DNA of 64,000 bases from Glaciecola sp964195425 (GTDB lineage: Bacteria > Pseudomonadota > Gammaproteobacteria > Enterobacterales > Alteromonadaceae), in the NCBI GenBank assembly GCA_964195425.1, contig CAXMOM010000011.1:1-64000 (forward strand), read 5' to 3'. Position numbers and translations under genes: made by a program. The notes under the pieces are model-generated. The model saw only the letters and a list, made by a program, of their open reading frames with translations, was not told the origin of the DNA and did no database searches. This document shows positions 35,002 through 43,517 of this stretch, piece after piece (the first letter of the stretch is position 1; each line of letters starts with the position of its first letter).

Positions 35002-35707
35002 TCATAACAAATCGCCAGAGCACGATGCATTAGAGAATGAAGCAATCGACGCACTTTATCGAAAACGAAAAGCACGCTATATGTCACCCAATAGCATAAA
35101 ACAAGATGTGCTCAATACCTTAGAAACTAATAAGCCAAACGTAGCACCATGGTGGCGTATTAATTTGCGGCCTTATGCACAAGTAAGCGCAGTTACCTGC
35201 ACAATAGCGGTGGCTTTTATTGTGATTAGTTTACAAGTAATGAACAAAGACCCTGATCCTTTGCTTATGCAAGCATCAACACTTAACAGTTATCAAACAG
35301 TAGAAATACATGAACTAGCACCTATCAGCGATCAGTTGGCTAAAACAAGCCGCGCTCGTTCTTTGTATGAAGAATCGCTTAGCAGTGATTCACTATCAAG
35401 CCCCGCAAAAACCCAAGAGCGTCAAATACAATACCAGCGCGCACAAAGCGTATATTTGGCAAGGCAGGCAGACTTAGCCGTGCATCAGCAAAGTTATGCC
35501 ACTGTCGTGCAAAGTGAAGATGGATTGTCATTGTTAACCTGCGATGAGCATTTACTAAAGCTGTCGCAAGATGTGGTCGACATGCTTTTATCAAGGCAAA
35601 GTAATAAAAAGATAGATTTTTCTAAGGGGCAAATGCTTGCCCTCGCCTTCGATAGCAAGGGTCACATTATAAACATATCACAGGGAAAAAATAGAACTGA
35701 GTGCTAA
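34994..35707 (+). CDS. Probable membrane anti-sigma factor for the upstream ECF sigma
   Basis: 237 residues: cytoplasmic N-terminus (1-60) with charged helices (LYRKRKARYMSPNSIKQDVL), one transmembrane helix (about 63-83) and a periplasmic part (about 85-237) rich in Ser, Gln and Leu. No zinc-binding HxxxCxxC motif is visible. The assignment rests on topology and on the 8-bp overlap with the sigma gene. I do not recognise a named family. Confidence 0.65.
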   Translation: MTDHNKSPEHDALENEAIDALYRKRKARYMSPNSIKQDVLNTLETNKPNVAPWWRINLRPYAQVSAVTCTIAVAFIVISLQVMNKDPDPLLMQASTLNSYQTVEIHELAPISDQLAKTSRARSLYEESLSSDSLSSPAKTQERQIQYQRAQSVYLARQADLAVHQQSYATVVQSEDGLSLLTCDEHLLKLSQDVVDMLLSRQSNKKIDFSKGQMLALAFDSKGHIINISQGKNRTEC

Positions 35708-35749
35708 GCTTTACAAAAATAAGTAGCACTCAAGGGGATTGTAGATAGA

Positions 35750-37198
35750 CTACTTTTTACGCCCGAAATTACCCATACCAGGTGGTAACTTCATACCAGG
35801 AGGCAGTCCACCGCCAGGCATTGTGCCACCGGGCATCCCACCAGGCATACCACCACCGCCCATCATACCACCCATGCCGCGCATCATATTCTTCATCTTG
35901 CCGCCACCCATTTTCTTCATCATTTTTTGCATTTGCATGAACTGCTTTAAAAGACGGTTAACATCTTGAATTTGAGTACCAGAACCTGTGGCAATACGAC
36001 GTTTACGCGAGCCCTTAATAACATCAGGGCGATCGCGTTCATGCAGAGTCATGGAGTTAATAATAGCTTCCATTTGCGTAAACTGTTTGTCGTTAGCTTG
36101 GTCTTTTATTTTGGCGCTCATGCCACCCATGCCTGGCATTTTGTCCATAAGCGAAGCCATGCCACCCATGTTTCGCATTTGCTCTAGCTGTTCTTTAAAG
36201 TCTTGGAGATTAAAACCCTTACCTGTTTGAATCTTCTTGGCAACACGCTGAGCGGCGTCTTTGTCTACCTTTCGCTCTACTTCTTCAATTAAGCTAAGTA
36301 CATCGCCCATGCCCAATATACGAGAAGCAATACGCTGCGGATGAAATGGTTCTAAGGCGTCAAGCTTTTCGCCCATACCTAAAAATTTAATAGGCTTACC
36401 GGTAATTTGCTTGACAGACAAGGCCGCACCGCCACGTGCATCACCGTCGGCTTTGGTCAAAATTACGCCGGTAAGGGGAAGCGTTTCATTAAACACCTTC
36501 GCGGTATTTGCAGCATCTTGCCCAGTCATGGCGTCGACCACGAACAAGGTTTCAACTGGATTAGCCGCAGCATGAAGCTGTTTAATTTCGTCCATCATTT
36601 TTTCGTCGACCGCTAAACGACCCGCTGTATCAACAATAAGGACATCGAAAAATTGCATTTTTGCATGGGCTATAGCGCCTTTAACAATATCCACCGGCTT
36701 TTGCATGATGCTTGATGGGAAACACTCTACGCCTACTTCTTCAGACAAGGTCTGCAGTTGTTTAATAGCGGCAGGACGATATACATCGGCGCTTACTACT
36801 AATACTTTTTTCTTTTCACGCTCAGTCAAATATTTGGAAAGTTTACCCACACTGGTGGTTTTACCCGCACCTTGTAAACCTGCCATCATAATAACAGCTG
36901 GCGGTGTAGCGGCTAAGTTTAGGCCTTGCGTGCCATCACCTAATACTTTTTCAAGTTCGTCTTGGACGACTTTTATAAACATTTGACCAGGCTGTAGGCT
37001 TTTTGATACTTCTACGCCAAGGGCACGAGTTTTCACGTTTTCAATGAAGTCTTTAACAACACCTAAGGCGACGTCTGCCTCAAGCAGCGCCATACGCACT
37101 TCGCGTAGCGTATCTTTAATGTTGTCTTCAGTTAAACGGCCTTTGCCACTGATGTTTTTTAAGGTTTGACCTAAGCGGTCAGTAAGGTTCTGAAACAT
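35750..37198 (-). CDS. ffh: Signal recognition particle protein Ffh
   Basis: 482 residues. N domain 1-90; GTPase domain with GLQGAGKT (107-114), DTAGR and TKADGDARGG; then the M domain that binds 4.5S RNA and signal sequences (LLKQFMQMQKMMKKMGGG). It targets nascent membrane proteins to FtsY/SecYEG. The last 50 or so residues are a Met-Gly-Pro repeat region (GGMPGGMPGGTMPGGG) longer than in E. coli Ffh (453 residues). It is divergent from ypjD, as in many gammaproteobacteria. Confidence 0.98.
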   Translation of the reverse strand: MFQNLTDRLGQTLKNISGKGRLTEDNIKDTLREVRMALLEADVALGVVKDFIENVKTRALGVEVSKSLQPGQMFIKVVQDELEKVLGDGTQGLNLAATPPAVIMMAGLQGAGKTTSVGKLSKYLTEREKKKVLVVSADVYRPAAIKQLQTLSEEVGVECFPSSIMQKPVDIVKGAIAHAKMQFFDVLIVDTAGRLAVDEKMMDEIKQLHAAANPVETLFVVDAMTGQDAANTAKVFNETLPLTGVILTKADGDARGGAALSVKQITGKPIKFLGMGEKLDALEPFHPQRIASRILGMGDVLSLIEEVERKVDKDAAQRVAKKIQTGKGFNLQDFKEQLEQMRNMGGMASLMDKMPGMGGMSAKIKDQANDKQFTQMEAIINSMTLHERDRPDVIKGSRKRRIATGSGTQIQDVNRLLKQFMQMQKMMKKMGGGKMKNMMRGMGGMMGGGGMPGGMPGGTMPGGGLPPGMKLPPGMGNFGRKK

Positions 37199-37373
37199 AA
37201 ATCATCAATTTAGTTTTTTCTAATATGGTAAAGAGTATACAATAAGCCTAGCGCGATCGTAACGATTGCGTTAACTTTATTCGAAATTACTATATTCTCA
37301 GCAATTTACAGCGTATCTGTTAAGTGCGCACAAGGAATTAATGCTTGAAAGGCAGACCTAAGGTCATTCGCTC

Positions 37374-38180
37374 ATGAACACTTCGCTCAACTACATAGCG
37401 TTTGCTTTTTCGCTTGTCTGCTACATATCGGCTGGCTCGTTATATATTCAGCAATTTTTTAAACAATCCTCTAAGCTAATAAAATATGCCCAGCCTTTGT
37501 TCATGTTGGCGCTTATTGGCCATCTTGGCATACTCATTATTAGCACCCAACAGCACAATGGCGAACAACTTAGCCTTGCTTTTGTGGCCACAATGCTGGC
37601 ATGGCTAGTCACATTGACAATGTTTATTACCCATAAATTTATCCGCAACTTGTTGTTTTTACCAGTTGTTTGCTTTGTATCTGCTTTTATTATTTTAATC
37701 GGCTTGTTCTTTCCCGCTACCACCGGCATTTCAGTCAATATGTCGGTAGGCATGATAACGCATATATTGCTATCGCTAGTAGCGTTTGGCCTACTTAGCA
37801 TTAGCATGCTCTACGCTTGTCAATTGGCCTACATAAAGTATCAACTAAAACAAAAAAGCCGCATTATGATAGGCGGTCATTTACCCCCGCTACAGTCAGT
37901 GGAGCGCATTTTGGTGCAACTTATGACTATAGGCACTGTATTGTTGCTTACTGCGCTCGTTAGCGGCTTTGTATTTATACCCAATATGTTCGCAGACGGC
38001 TATGCACACAAAACTATCTTATCAAGCATTGCGTTGTGCTGTTATTTGGCATGCATTATGCTTCATCATTTCATAGGGCTAAAAGCCCGCATAACGATTA
38101 TATTCAATCTACTAGGGCTGTTTTTACTTACATTAGGCTACTTCGGAAGCCGCTTAGTAAAAGAGGTATTGTTGTCTTAA
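37374..38180 (+). CDS. ypjD: CcsA-like inner membrane protein YpjD
   Basis: 268 residues with eight predicted hydrophobic helices, such as FAFSLVCYISAGSLYIQQFF, HILLSLVAFGLLSISMLYAC and TIGTVLLLTALVSGFVFI. The family belongs to the cytochrome c assembly (CcsA/CcmC) membrane fold and is conserved between ffh and the CorB-type gene. It has been associated with divalent metal handling rather than haem delivery, but the function is unsettled. It lies 67 bp before corB, likely in one transcript. Confidence 0.88.
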   Translation: MNTSLNYIAFAFSLVCYISAGSLYIQQFFKQSSKLIKYAQPLFMLALIGHLGILIISTQQHNGEQLSLAFVATMLAWLVTLTMFITHKFIRNLLFLPVVCFVSAFIILIGLFFPATTGISVNMSVGMITHILLSLVAFGLLSISMLYACQLAYIKYQLKQKSRIMIGGHLPPLQSVERILVQLMTIGTVLLLTALVSGFVFIPNMFADGYAHKTILSSIALCCYLACIMLHHFIGLKARITIIFNLLGLFLLTLGYFGSRLVKEVLLS

Positions 38181-38247
38181 CGTAAGGCAACAATAATCAA
38201 ATCACCATGCCCACTTTAACCCACATATTTTTCTTAGGAATTGTCAA

Positions 38248-39540
38248 TTGAACGCTATAGATACTTCTACCCTGCTGATTGTTTTGGGTGTGCTTATATT
38301 GTTGTCTGCCTATTTCTCAAGCTCTGAAACGGGCTTGATGAGTTTGAACCGCTATCGCTTAAAACATTTGGCAAATGAAGGTAAAGCAGGCGCTAAAAGA
38401 GTTGAAAAGCTGCTTAAGCGACCCGACCGTTTAATTGGCTTAATCTTAATTGGCAACAACTTAGTCAACATCGCCGCGACTACTATTGCAACGATTGTCT
38501 GTATTCGCCTATACGGCGCTGACTATGGTCCATTAGTAGCCACCGGTGTTTTAACCATTGTGATATTGGTATTTGCTGAAGTAACCCCTAAAACCTACGC
38601 AGCGCTTTACCCAGAAAAGATAGCATTCCCTAGCTCCTTTATTCTTATTCCGTTAATGTTTGTGTTTACCCCTCTCGTAAAACTTATTAACCTTATTACC
38701 AACGGCGTGTTAATGTTATTGCGCATCAATCCGGTAACTGGATCTGACACAGCGTTAAGCCAAGAAGAGCTGCGTACCGTGGTGCATGAAGCAGGCGCAT
38801 TAATACCGCAAAAACACCAAGACATGTTAGTCAGTATCCTTGATTTAGAAAAAGTCACTGCTGAAGATATTATGGTGCCACGAAGTGATATTTATGCGAT
38901 TGATATAAACGATGATTGGAAAGTCATTCAAAAACAACTGACTCATTCACAACACACAAGAGTATTACTTTTTCGCGACAGCGTAGACGACGCCGTTGGA
39001 TTTATGCACGTGCGTGACGCTTTACGTCTGCTAGCTAAAGACCAGTTTACCAAATCCACAATGCTAAGGACCGCTCGAGAAATATTTTTCACACCCGACT
39101 CTACTCCACTGCATTCACTCATGTATAAAATGCAGGCAGTGCGAGAGCGCATAGGACTAGTAGTAGACGAATACGGTGATATTCAAGGCTTAGTAACCTT
39201 AGAGGATATTCTAGAAGAAATTATTGGTGATTTTACAACTTCAATAGCACCCGATCATAGCAAAGAAGCAAATGAACAACCCGACGGTAGCTTTTTGGTT
39301 AATGGCAGCGCCAATGTGCGTGAATTAAACAAAGAATTAGATTGGGCATTTCCAATTAATGGCCCGAAAACGCTGAATGGCTTAATCTTAGAATACTTAG
39401 AAGAAATGCCCGAAACCCAAGTGAGCTTGCGTTTAGCTGGCTACCCTATTGAGATAATTGAGTTGTCTGAAAACATGATTAAAACAGTAAGAATCATTCC
39501 AGAATTTTATCGCTCACCAGAAAGTGAACGGACTGACTAG
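38248..39540 (+). CDS. corB: CorB/CNNM-family magnesium/cobalt efflux-type protein (YfjD)
   Basis: 430 residues. A DUF21 membrane domain (about 5-190, AYFSSSETGLMSLNRYRLKH) is followed by a paired CBS module (about 205-330, VPRSDIYAID and LVVDEYGDIQGLVTLEDILEEIIGD) and a C-terminal CorC_HlyC domain (about 345-425). This is the CNNM/CorB architecture implicated in Mg2+ export or in function of CorA. The start is a TTG at 38248, preceded by TTAGGAA. It forms a conserved pair with ypjD. Confidence 0.92.
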   Translation: MNAIDTSTLLIVLGVLILLSAYFSSSETGLMSLNRYRLKHLANEGKAGAKRVEKLLKRPDRLIGLILIGNNLVNIAATTIATIVCIRLYGADYGPLVATGVLTIVILVFAEVTPKTYAALYPEKIAFPSSFILIPLMFVFTPLVKLINLITNGVLMLLRINPVTGSDTALSQEELRTVVHEAGALIPQKHQDMLVSILDLEKVTAEDIMVPRSDIYAIDINDDWKVIQKQLTHSQHTRVLLFRDSVDDAVGFMHVRDALRLLAKDQFTKSTMLRTAREIFFTPDSTPLHSLMYKMQAVRERIGLVVDEYGDIQGLVTLEDILEEIIGDFTTSIAPDHSKEANEQPDGSFLVNGSANVRELNKELDWAFPINGPKTLNGLILEYLEEMPETQVSLRLAGYPIEIIELSENMIKTVRIIPEFYRSPESERTD

Positions 39541-39583
39541 TAGCTGTAAAAAATAGTGTTTGAAATACGACTAGCAGGAGTTT

Positions 39584-39760
39584 CTAAAGTTTATCCTGGC
39601 GTTTTAGTCTGGCTTGAAGCTTTACTGCTTCAACCTTTTCATGCAGCTCCGACAAACCAAGCATAATACTTCCTAACTCATCATCGTTATCGATATCAGC
39701 GGCTGCGGCATGTTTTTGCAGCGCTAATTGGAGCGTAATAGGCAATGTTAATTTTTGCAT
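39584..39760 (-). CDS. Small conserved-looking protein of 58 residues behind sixA, function unknown
   Basis: The minus strand from the ATG at 39760 encodes MQKLTLPITLQLALQKHAAA, an acidic middle (DIDNDDELGS) and an amphipathic helical end (LHEKVEAVKLQARLKRQDKL), stopping at 39584. AAAGGAAA (39766-39773) stands 5 nt before the ATG, the best ribosome binding site in this area. It starts 21 bp after the sixA stop codon on the same strand, implying cotranscription. It has no transmembrane segment and looks mostly helical. No family recognised. Confidence 0.7.
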   Translation of the reverse strand: MQKLTLPITLQLALQKHAAAADIDNDDELGSIMLGLSELHEKVEAVKLQARLKRQDKL

Positions 39761-39781
39761 AATAGTTTCCTTTACTTGGTG

Positions 39782-40297
39782 TTACCCACCTTGATACATG
39801 ACTAACTGTTTACCTATACCCGTATCGCATGCATAGTCGATAATGAGTGTGTCTGCAGTATCAAAAAATGAAGCATTAAAGCCTGCACACATACGGTCTG
39901 ATAACAAACTGACTAAGGGCATATGGGTGACAATCAACATGCAGTTCGGCGCATCTGAATCACAAGCATAAGCATGAATTAAATCAGCACACTGTGCTGC
40001 ATTCCCGATAGGTGTGATGGCCTCAATAGTTTCTTGATTGTGCACACTTACATGCTTGGCCAACGCGCTAATTGTTTGCTGAGTTCTTAAATAAGGGCTC
40101 ACTAAAGCTAAATCGATATTTGCAACAACCTGGCTAGCATCAGCACGTTCGCTAACAGAGCTTAGCCGTAATAAATTTTGACTTAACCATTTGCCTACAT
40201 TTTCACATTGTTGCATACCATAGTCTGTAAGGGCTCTGGTACTATCGGGCTCTCTGTATTCAACGGCTTCGCCGTGTCGCATAATGATTAAAATCAT
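39782..40297 (-). CDS. sixA: Phosphohistidine phosphatase SixA
   Basis: 171 residues, histidine phosphatase superfamily. The catalytic RHGEA motif is at residues 7-11 (nucleophile His8), followed by R-A-L-TDYG, SPYLRTQQT and the second catalytic His in VTHMPLVSLLS. SixA removes phosphate from histidine of phospho-transfer proteins such as ArcB or NPr. It is located far from its usual neighbour fadIJ (3.2 kb away here, beyond the M16 gene), so the general neighbourhood is retained. It is followed by a 58-residue gene. Confidence 0.93.
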   Translation of the reverse strand: MILIIMRHGEAVEYREPDSTRALTDYGMQQCENVGKWLSQNLLRLSSVSERADASQVVANIDLALVSPYLRTQQTISALAKHVSVHNQETIEAITPIGNAAQCADLIHAYACDSDAPNCMLIVTHMPLVSLLSDRMCAGFNASFFDTADTLIIDYACDTGIGKQLVMYQGG

Positions 40298-40612
40298 ATC
40301 TCTCTATTACCACGTAAATAAGGTCATTCATTCTTGGTTACTGGCACAAATATTGCTAGCTTACGTTAGCTATATTGTTGACGTATACACACTATTTGAC
40401 TAATGTGTGTTAACAATATCTTGATTTATCCAAGTAATTACCTAGCTCTTTCTCATGTATAGTCGTTCTATGACTAAATAGACCAAAGGAAGTTACTAAA
40501 AAATGACCATACCAATAAATACCGTCAAATTGTTAACGACCCTTTGACCTTTTTCTTAACATAACGAAGCAATAGCGCACGCTATCACATTACAAACTTT
40601 ACGGGTTTAAGA
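40298..40612. other. Divergent intergenic region with a composite palindrome
   Basis: It separates sixA from the M16 peptidase. The main structure is a two-part palindrome at 40372-40419. A short frame (40503-40547, MTIPINTVKLLTTL) follows AAAGGAAG but its spacing is long; I do not call it a gene. No RNA gene is recognised. Confidence 0.4.
40372..40419. repeat. Composite inverted repeat (possible operator)
   Basis: ATATTGTT (40372-40379) pairs with AACAATAT (40412-40419), and inside it ACACAC (40387-40392) pairs with GTGTGT (40405-40410), with a 12-nt loop. There is no T-run on either side, so it is not an intrinsic terminator. It may be an operator or a 5' leader structure of one of the divergent genes. 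Confidence 0.4.
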
Positions 40613-43390
40613 TTGCAAAAACATGCCTATACCACATTGCCGACGAACTTTTGCAGCCTTAAAAACGGATTGCGCTTAGCGTTCATATCAGCAAGTGAAT
40701 CTCATGAAAACGCTCATAAAGCGAGCATTTCCGTGACCTTGAGACAAGGTCACTTTCATGCTTTTGAGTTTCCAGAAGGCTTTGCCCACCTGTACGAGCA
40801 CATGTTATTTAATGCTAGCACTAAGTATCAAAATGTAGACGCGTTAGACAATCATCTATTTGCTCACCATGGTCAGGTAAATGGTTGGACCCAAGATGCC
40901 TCTACTCATTTTCAGATGAGTTGTGATCAAGACGGTTTTGAAAAGGCCTGCGATATTTTTATAGACCGCTTAAGCTCCCCGTTGTTTTTATATGAAAATA
41001 TAGAAAAAGAAATAATTACTATTAATGCAGAGTTTATCGCCAAAAAAGCCGACAGCGTACGCCAATTGATTTCAGTGCAAAAAGCAAGCTGCAACAAAGC
41101 ACACCCTTTCAGCGCATTTAGCACTGGTAACAATAAAACGCTTAACTTGCTAAGCACAGCACAAACCCATGCTTTATTGCAGAAATATCATCAACATGTC
41201 ATGCAGGGAAAACATCTGTCTATATGTATAGGTTTACCCAATAATGAGCATGACAATGCATTAAGATCTGCGCTTACCCAACAAATAAAAAATGCGTTTT
41301 CCGCTTCTAACAGACAAGATTACAACAACGAATTAGGCACTGAAAACTGGGAGCCGGTTTACTTACCACAGCACTTAAATAAGTTCATTGAAGTAAAACA
41401 AAACAATGCCTGCCACCAATTAATTTCCAGTTATATAGTGGCTAAAGGACAGTGCAAAGACCGAGAGAAGCACAGAAGCAAGCTACATATGATGCTTTGT
41501 CATTTGCTTGAAAGTAAGCACGAGCATGGCTTGTTTCACTTATTAAACACCGGCAAGCTAGCCACCGATATTCGCAGTTACTGCAATGCCCTCGATGCCC
41601 ACAGTGACGAACTGGTAGTGAGTATTCAGCTTAGTGATGAAGGCGCGCAAGCACCTCAAACCATTCACCAATATATACAAAGCTATATTGACTTTTTACA
41701 TCAAGAAAAAATAGAACCTTGGCGTTTTAGGGAAAAAGCGCAGCAGCTTTCGTTAAGCCTTACTATAAATAAGGGCAACAGTTTACTCGAAGACTGCATA
41801 GAAATGTCGCAGAGTATGAGTAAAAGTGTGAGTGAAAATATCGAGAGTATTACCACTCTCGAACAAGTTGAGCCTTGGCTGCTCATACCAGATATTTTAT
41901 CGCAGCTTAGACCTTTACATACACGTGTTTATTTTATTTCACCATTAGCCACTACCAACATGAAGTCGGCACATTACGACACACCCTATAGTATGGGTGC
42001 TTTAGACACAAACAACCTAACGCCGACCAACACACCTCATTTTATTAAGCCGCGACAAAATCCTTACATGGCAGGTCAATACCCCTTGGTTAAAAAGCAA
42101 ATTGACGCGACCAAACTATTCCATTTACAAAGCATGCAGAGCAATTTTAAGTTTTACCAAGACCTACGCTTAAATTTGCCTAACGGTGAGTGTTATATAT
42201 CTATTACCGAACCTGAAATGTATGGTTCAGTTGCGCAATTAGCGGCAAAGCGAGTGTGGTTGTCTTGTTTAAACGAACATTTAGCCTCTACGTTTTTTGA
42301 TGCAGAACTTGCGAGTATTCATTTTAGAGTATACGCACATCATCATGGTATTAGCATACACACCGGCGGACTCAGTGAGCGTCAATTACTTTTATGTATT
42401 GAGCTTATTAATGCTATTCGTCAGTTTAAAGCCAGTAAAGAGAATATTGAGCGCCATCTGAACAAAACGCTATCTAATATGAACAATAGGCCGAAACAAC
42501 GCCCTATCAATCAACTTTTTTCGCGGCTAAATGAGTATTATCAATACAATGATAGAAAACAAAATGCACTATTGATAGGTCTTAGAGCACTAACGGTCGA
42601 TGCTATATTCAACCAGCAAACACAGTATTTTACATACAACTTTATAGAAAGTTTGTTATTAGGTAATTGGAAAATTGAAGCAGCAAAACGTTTTAACAAC
42701 CTGCTAAACGCTCGTTTTAAGGCCCTGCGAAGCGTTACTAAACCGAAGCTTAATAGCCCACCAGTAGTATCTGGTAAGCATCTACACTTTCCGCTGTCAT
42801 TGAATAATGAAAGTAGTTTTGTATGGCATTACATTCCGCTGCTAAACGATCTTGAAAAAGCACGTATAGCAGACAGTAAGCAGCTAAAACTAAGTTTATC
42901 TGCGCGTGCTTTAGTCCTTGAAAAGCTCCTGTCACATACAATATTTGATGTGTTGCGTCAGCAACATAATATAGGTTACGAGCTTGGCGTAGGATATAAA
43001 CCTATCAGTCGTTATCCCGGAATTGCAATGTATGCGGTATCGCAAACTCACTCAACAGATGATATTTATCACGCTATGCTGCAGGCAATCGAACATGCTA
43101 AAAGCATGCTTGTTAACGAAAAAGTGTCGATAAAGGAGATGGTTAAAGAACTCATTAAACAGGTCACGCCAAGAGAAACAGACATTAGCCAAACAGCTAG
43201 CCGCACTTGGTTACATTTTGAAGATGAAAACCCCATTTTGGGCTACGTAGAACTTATTGAGGCGCTTACCGCCATAAATAAAGAAGACATTATAAAAGCA
43301 CTCGACAATCTTATTAACACCAACTTAGGACAAGTAACAATGACAGCCTCGGCGAATGAAGCCACCGTTGCGCATTCGATTGCCGGTTAA
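40613..43390 (+). CDS. M16-family zinc metallopeptidase (insulysin/pitrilysin type)
   Basis: 925 residues. The inverted zinc motif HLYEH (59-63) is present with E140 (NAEF) as the third zinc ligand, so the N-terminal peptidase domain is probably active. The rest of the chain has the length and helical or beta pattern of the three further M16 domains of insulysin-type enzymes. No signal peptide is seen (the N-terminus is QKHAYTTLP), unlike periplasmic pitrilysin, suggesting a cytoplasmic location. The start is TTG at 40613 with a weak ribosome binding site. It degrades peptides; the substrate is unknown. Confidence 0.88.
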   Translation: MQKHAYTTLPTNFCSLKNGLRLAFISASESHENAHKASISVTLRQGHFHAFEFPEGFAHLYEHMLFNASTKYQNVDALDNHLFAHHGQVNGWTQDASTHFQMSCDQDGFEKACDIFIDRLSSPLFLYENIEKEIITINAEFIAKKADSVRQLISVQKASCNKAHPFSAFSTGNNKTLNLLSTAQTHALLQKYHQHVMQGKHLSICIGLPNNEHDNALRSALTQQIKNAFSASNRQDYNNELGTENWEPVYLPQHLNKFIEVKQNNACHQLISSYIVAKGQCKDREKHRSKLHMMLCHLLESKHEHGLFHLLNTGKLATDIRSYCNALDAHSDELVVSIQLSDEGAQAPQTIHQYIQSYIDFLHQEKIEPWRFREKAQQLSLSLTINKGNSLLEDCIEMSQSMSKSVSENIESITTLEQVEPWLLIPDILSQLRPLHTRVYFISPLATTNMKSAHYDTPYSMGALDTNNLTPTNTPHFIKPRQNPYMAGQYPLVKKQIDATKLFHLQSMQSNFKFYQDLRLNLPNGECYISITEPEMYGSVAQLAAKRVWLSCLNEHLASTFFDAELASIHFRVYAHHHGISIHTGGLSERQLLLCIELINAIRQFKASKENIERHLNKTLSNMNNRPKQRPINQLFSRLNEYYQYNDRKQNALLIGLRALTVDAIFNQQTQYFTYNFIESLLLGNWKIEAAKRFNNLLNARFKALRSVTKPKLNSPPVVSGKHLHFPLSLNNESSFVWHYIPLLNDLEKARIADSKQLKLSLSARALVLEKLLSHTIFDVLRQQHNIGYELGVGYKPISRYPGIAMYAVSQTHSTDDIYHAMLQAIEHAKSMLVNEKVSIKEMVKELIKQVTPRETDISQTASRTWLHFEDENPILGYVELIEALTAINKEDIIKALDNLINTNLGQVTMTASANEATVAHSIAG

Positions 43391-43436
43391 ATAGCTCATT
43401 CACTAGCTTGTTCAATTTCGTGAAAAGTGCCTAGCT

Positions 43437-43466
43437 AAAAAGTGCGTTATGCATTGCATAACGCAC
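43437..43466 (-). terminator. Intrinsic terminator of fadIJ
   Basis: GTGCGTTATGC (43442-43452) and GCATAACGCAC (43456-43466) form a perfect 11-bp stem. On the minus strand it is followed by TTTTTAGC. It lies 51 bp after the fadJ stop codon and may also stop the converging M16 transcript. Confidence 0.75.
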
Positions 43467-43517
43467 ACAAGTAACGACAAAAGGGTCGCAGCTTTATATT
43501 AGCGTAAATACTACCCT

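Noticed and set aside
40503..40547. 14-codon frame behind AAAGGAAG upstream of the M16 gene
   Set aside because: The spacing from the purine-rich sequence to the ATG is 10 nt or more, and the frame is too short to judge without comparative data.
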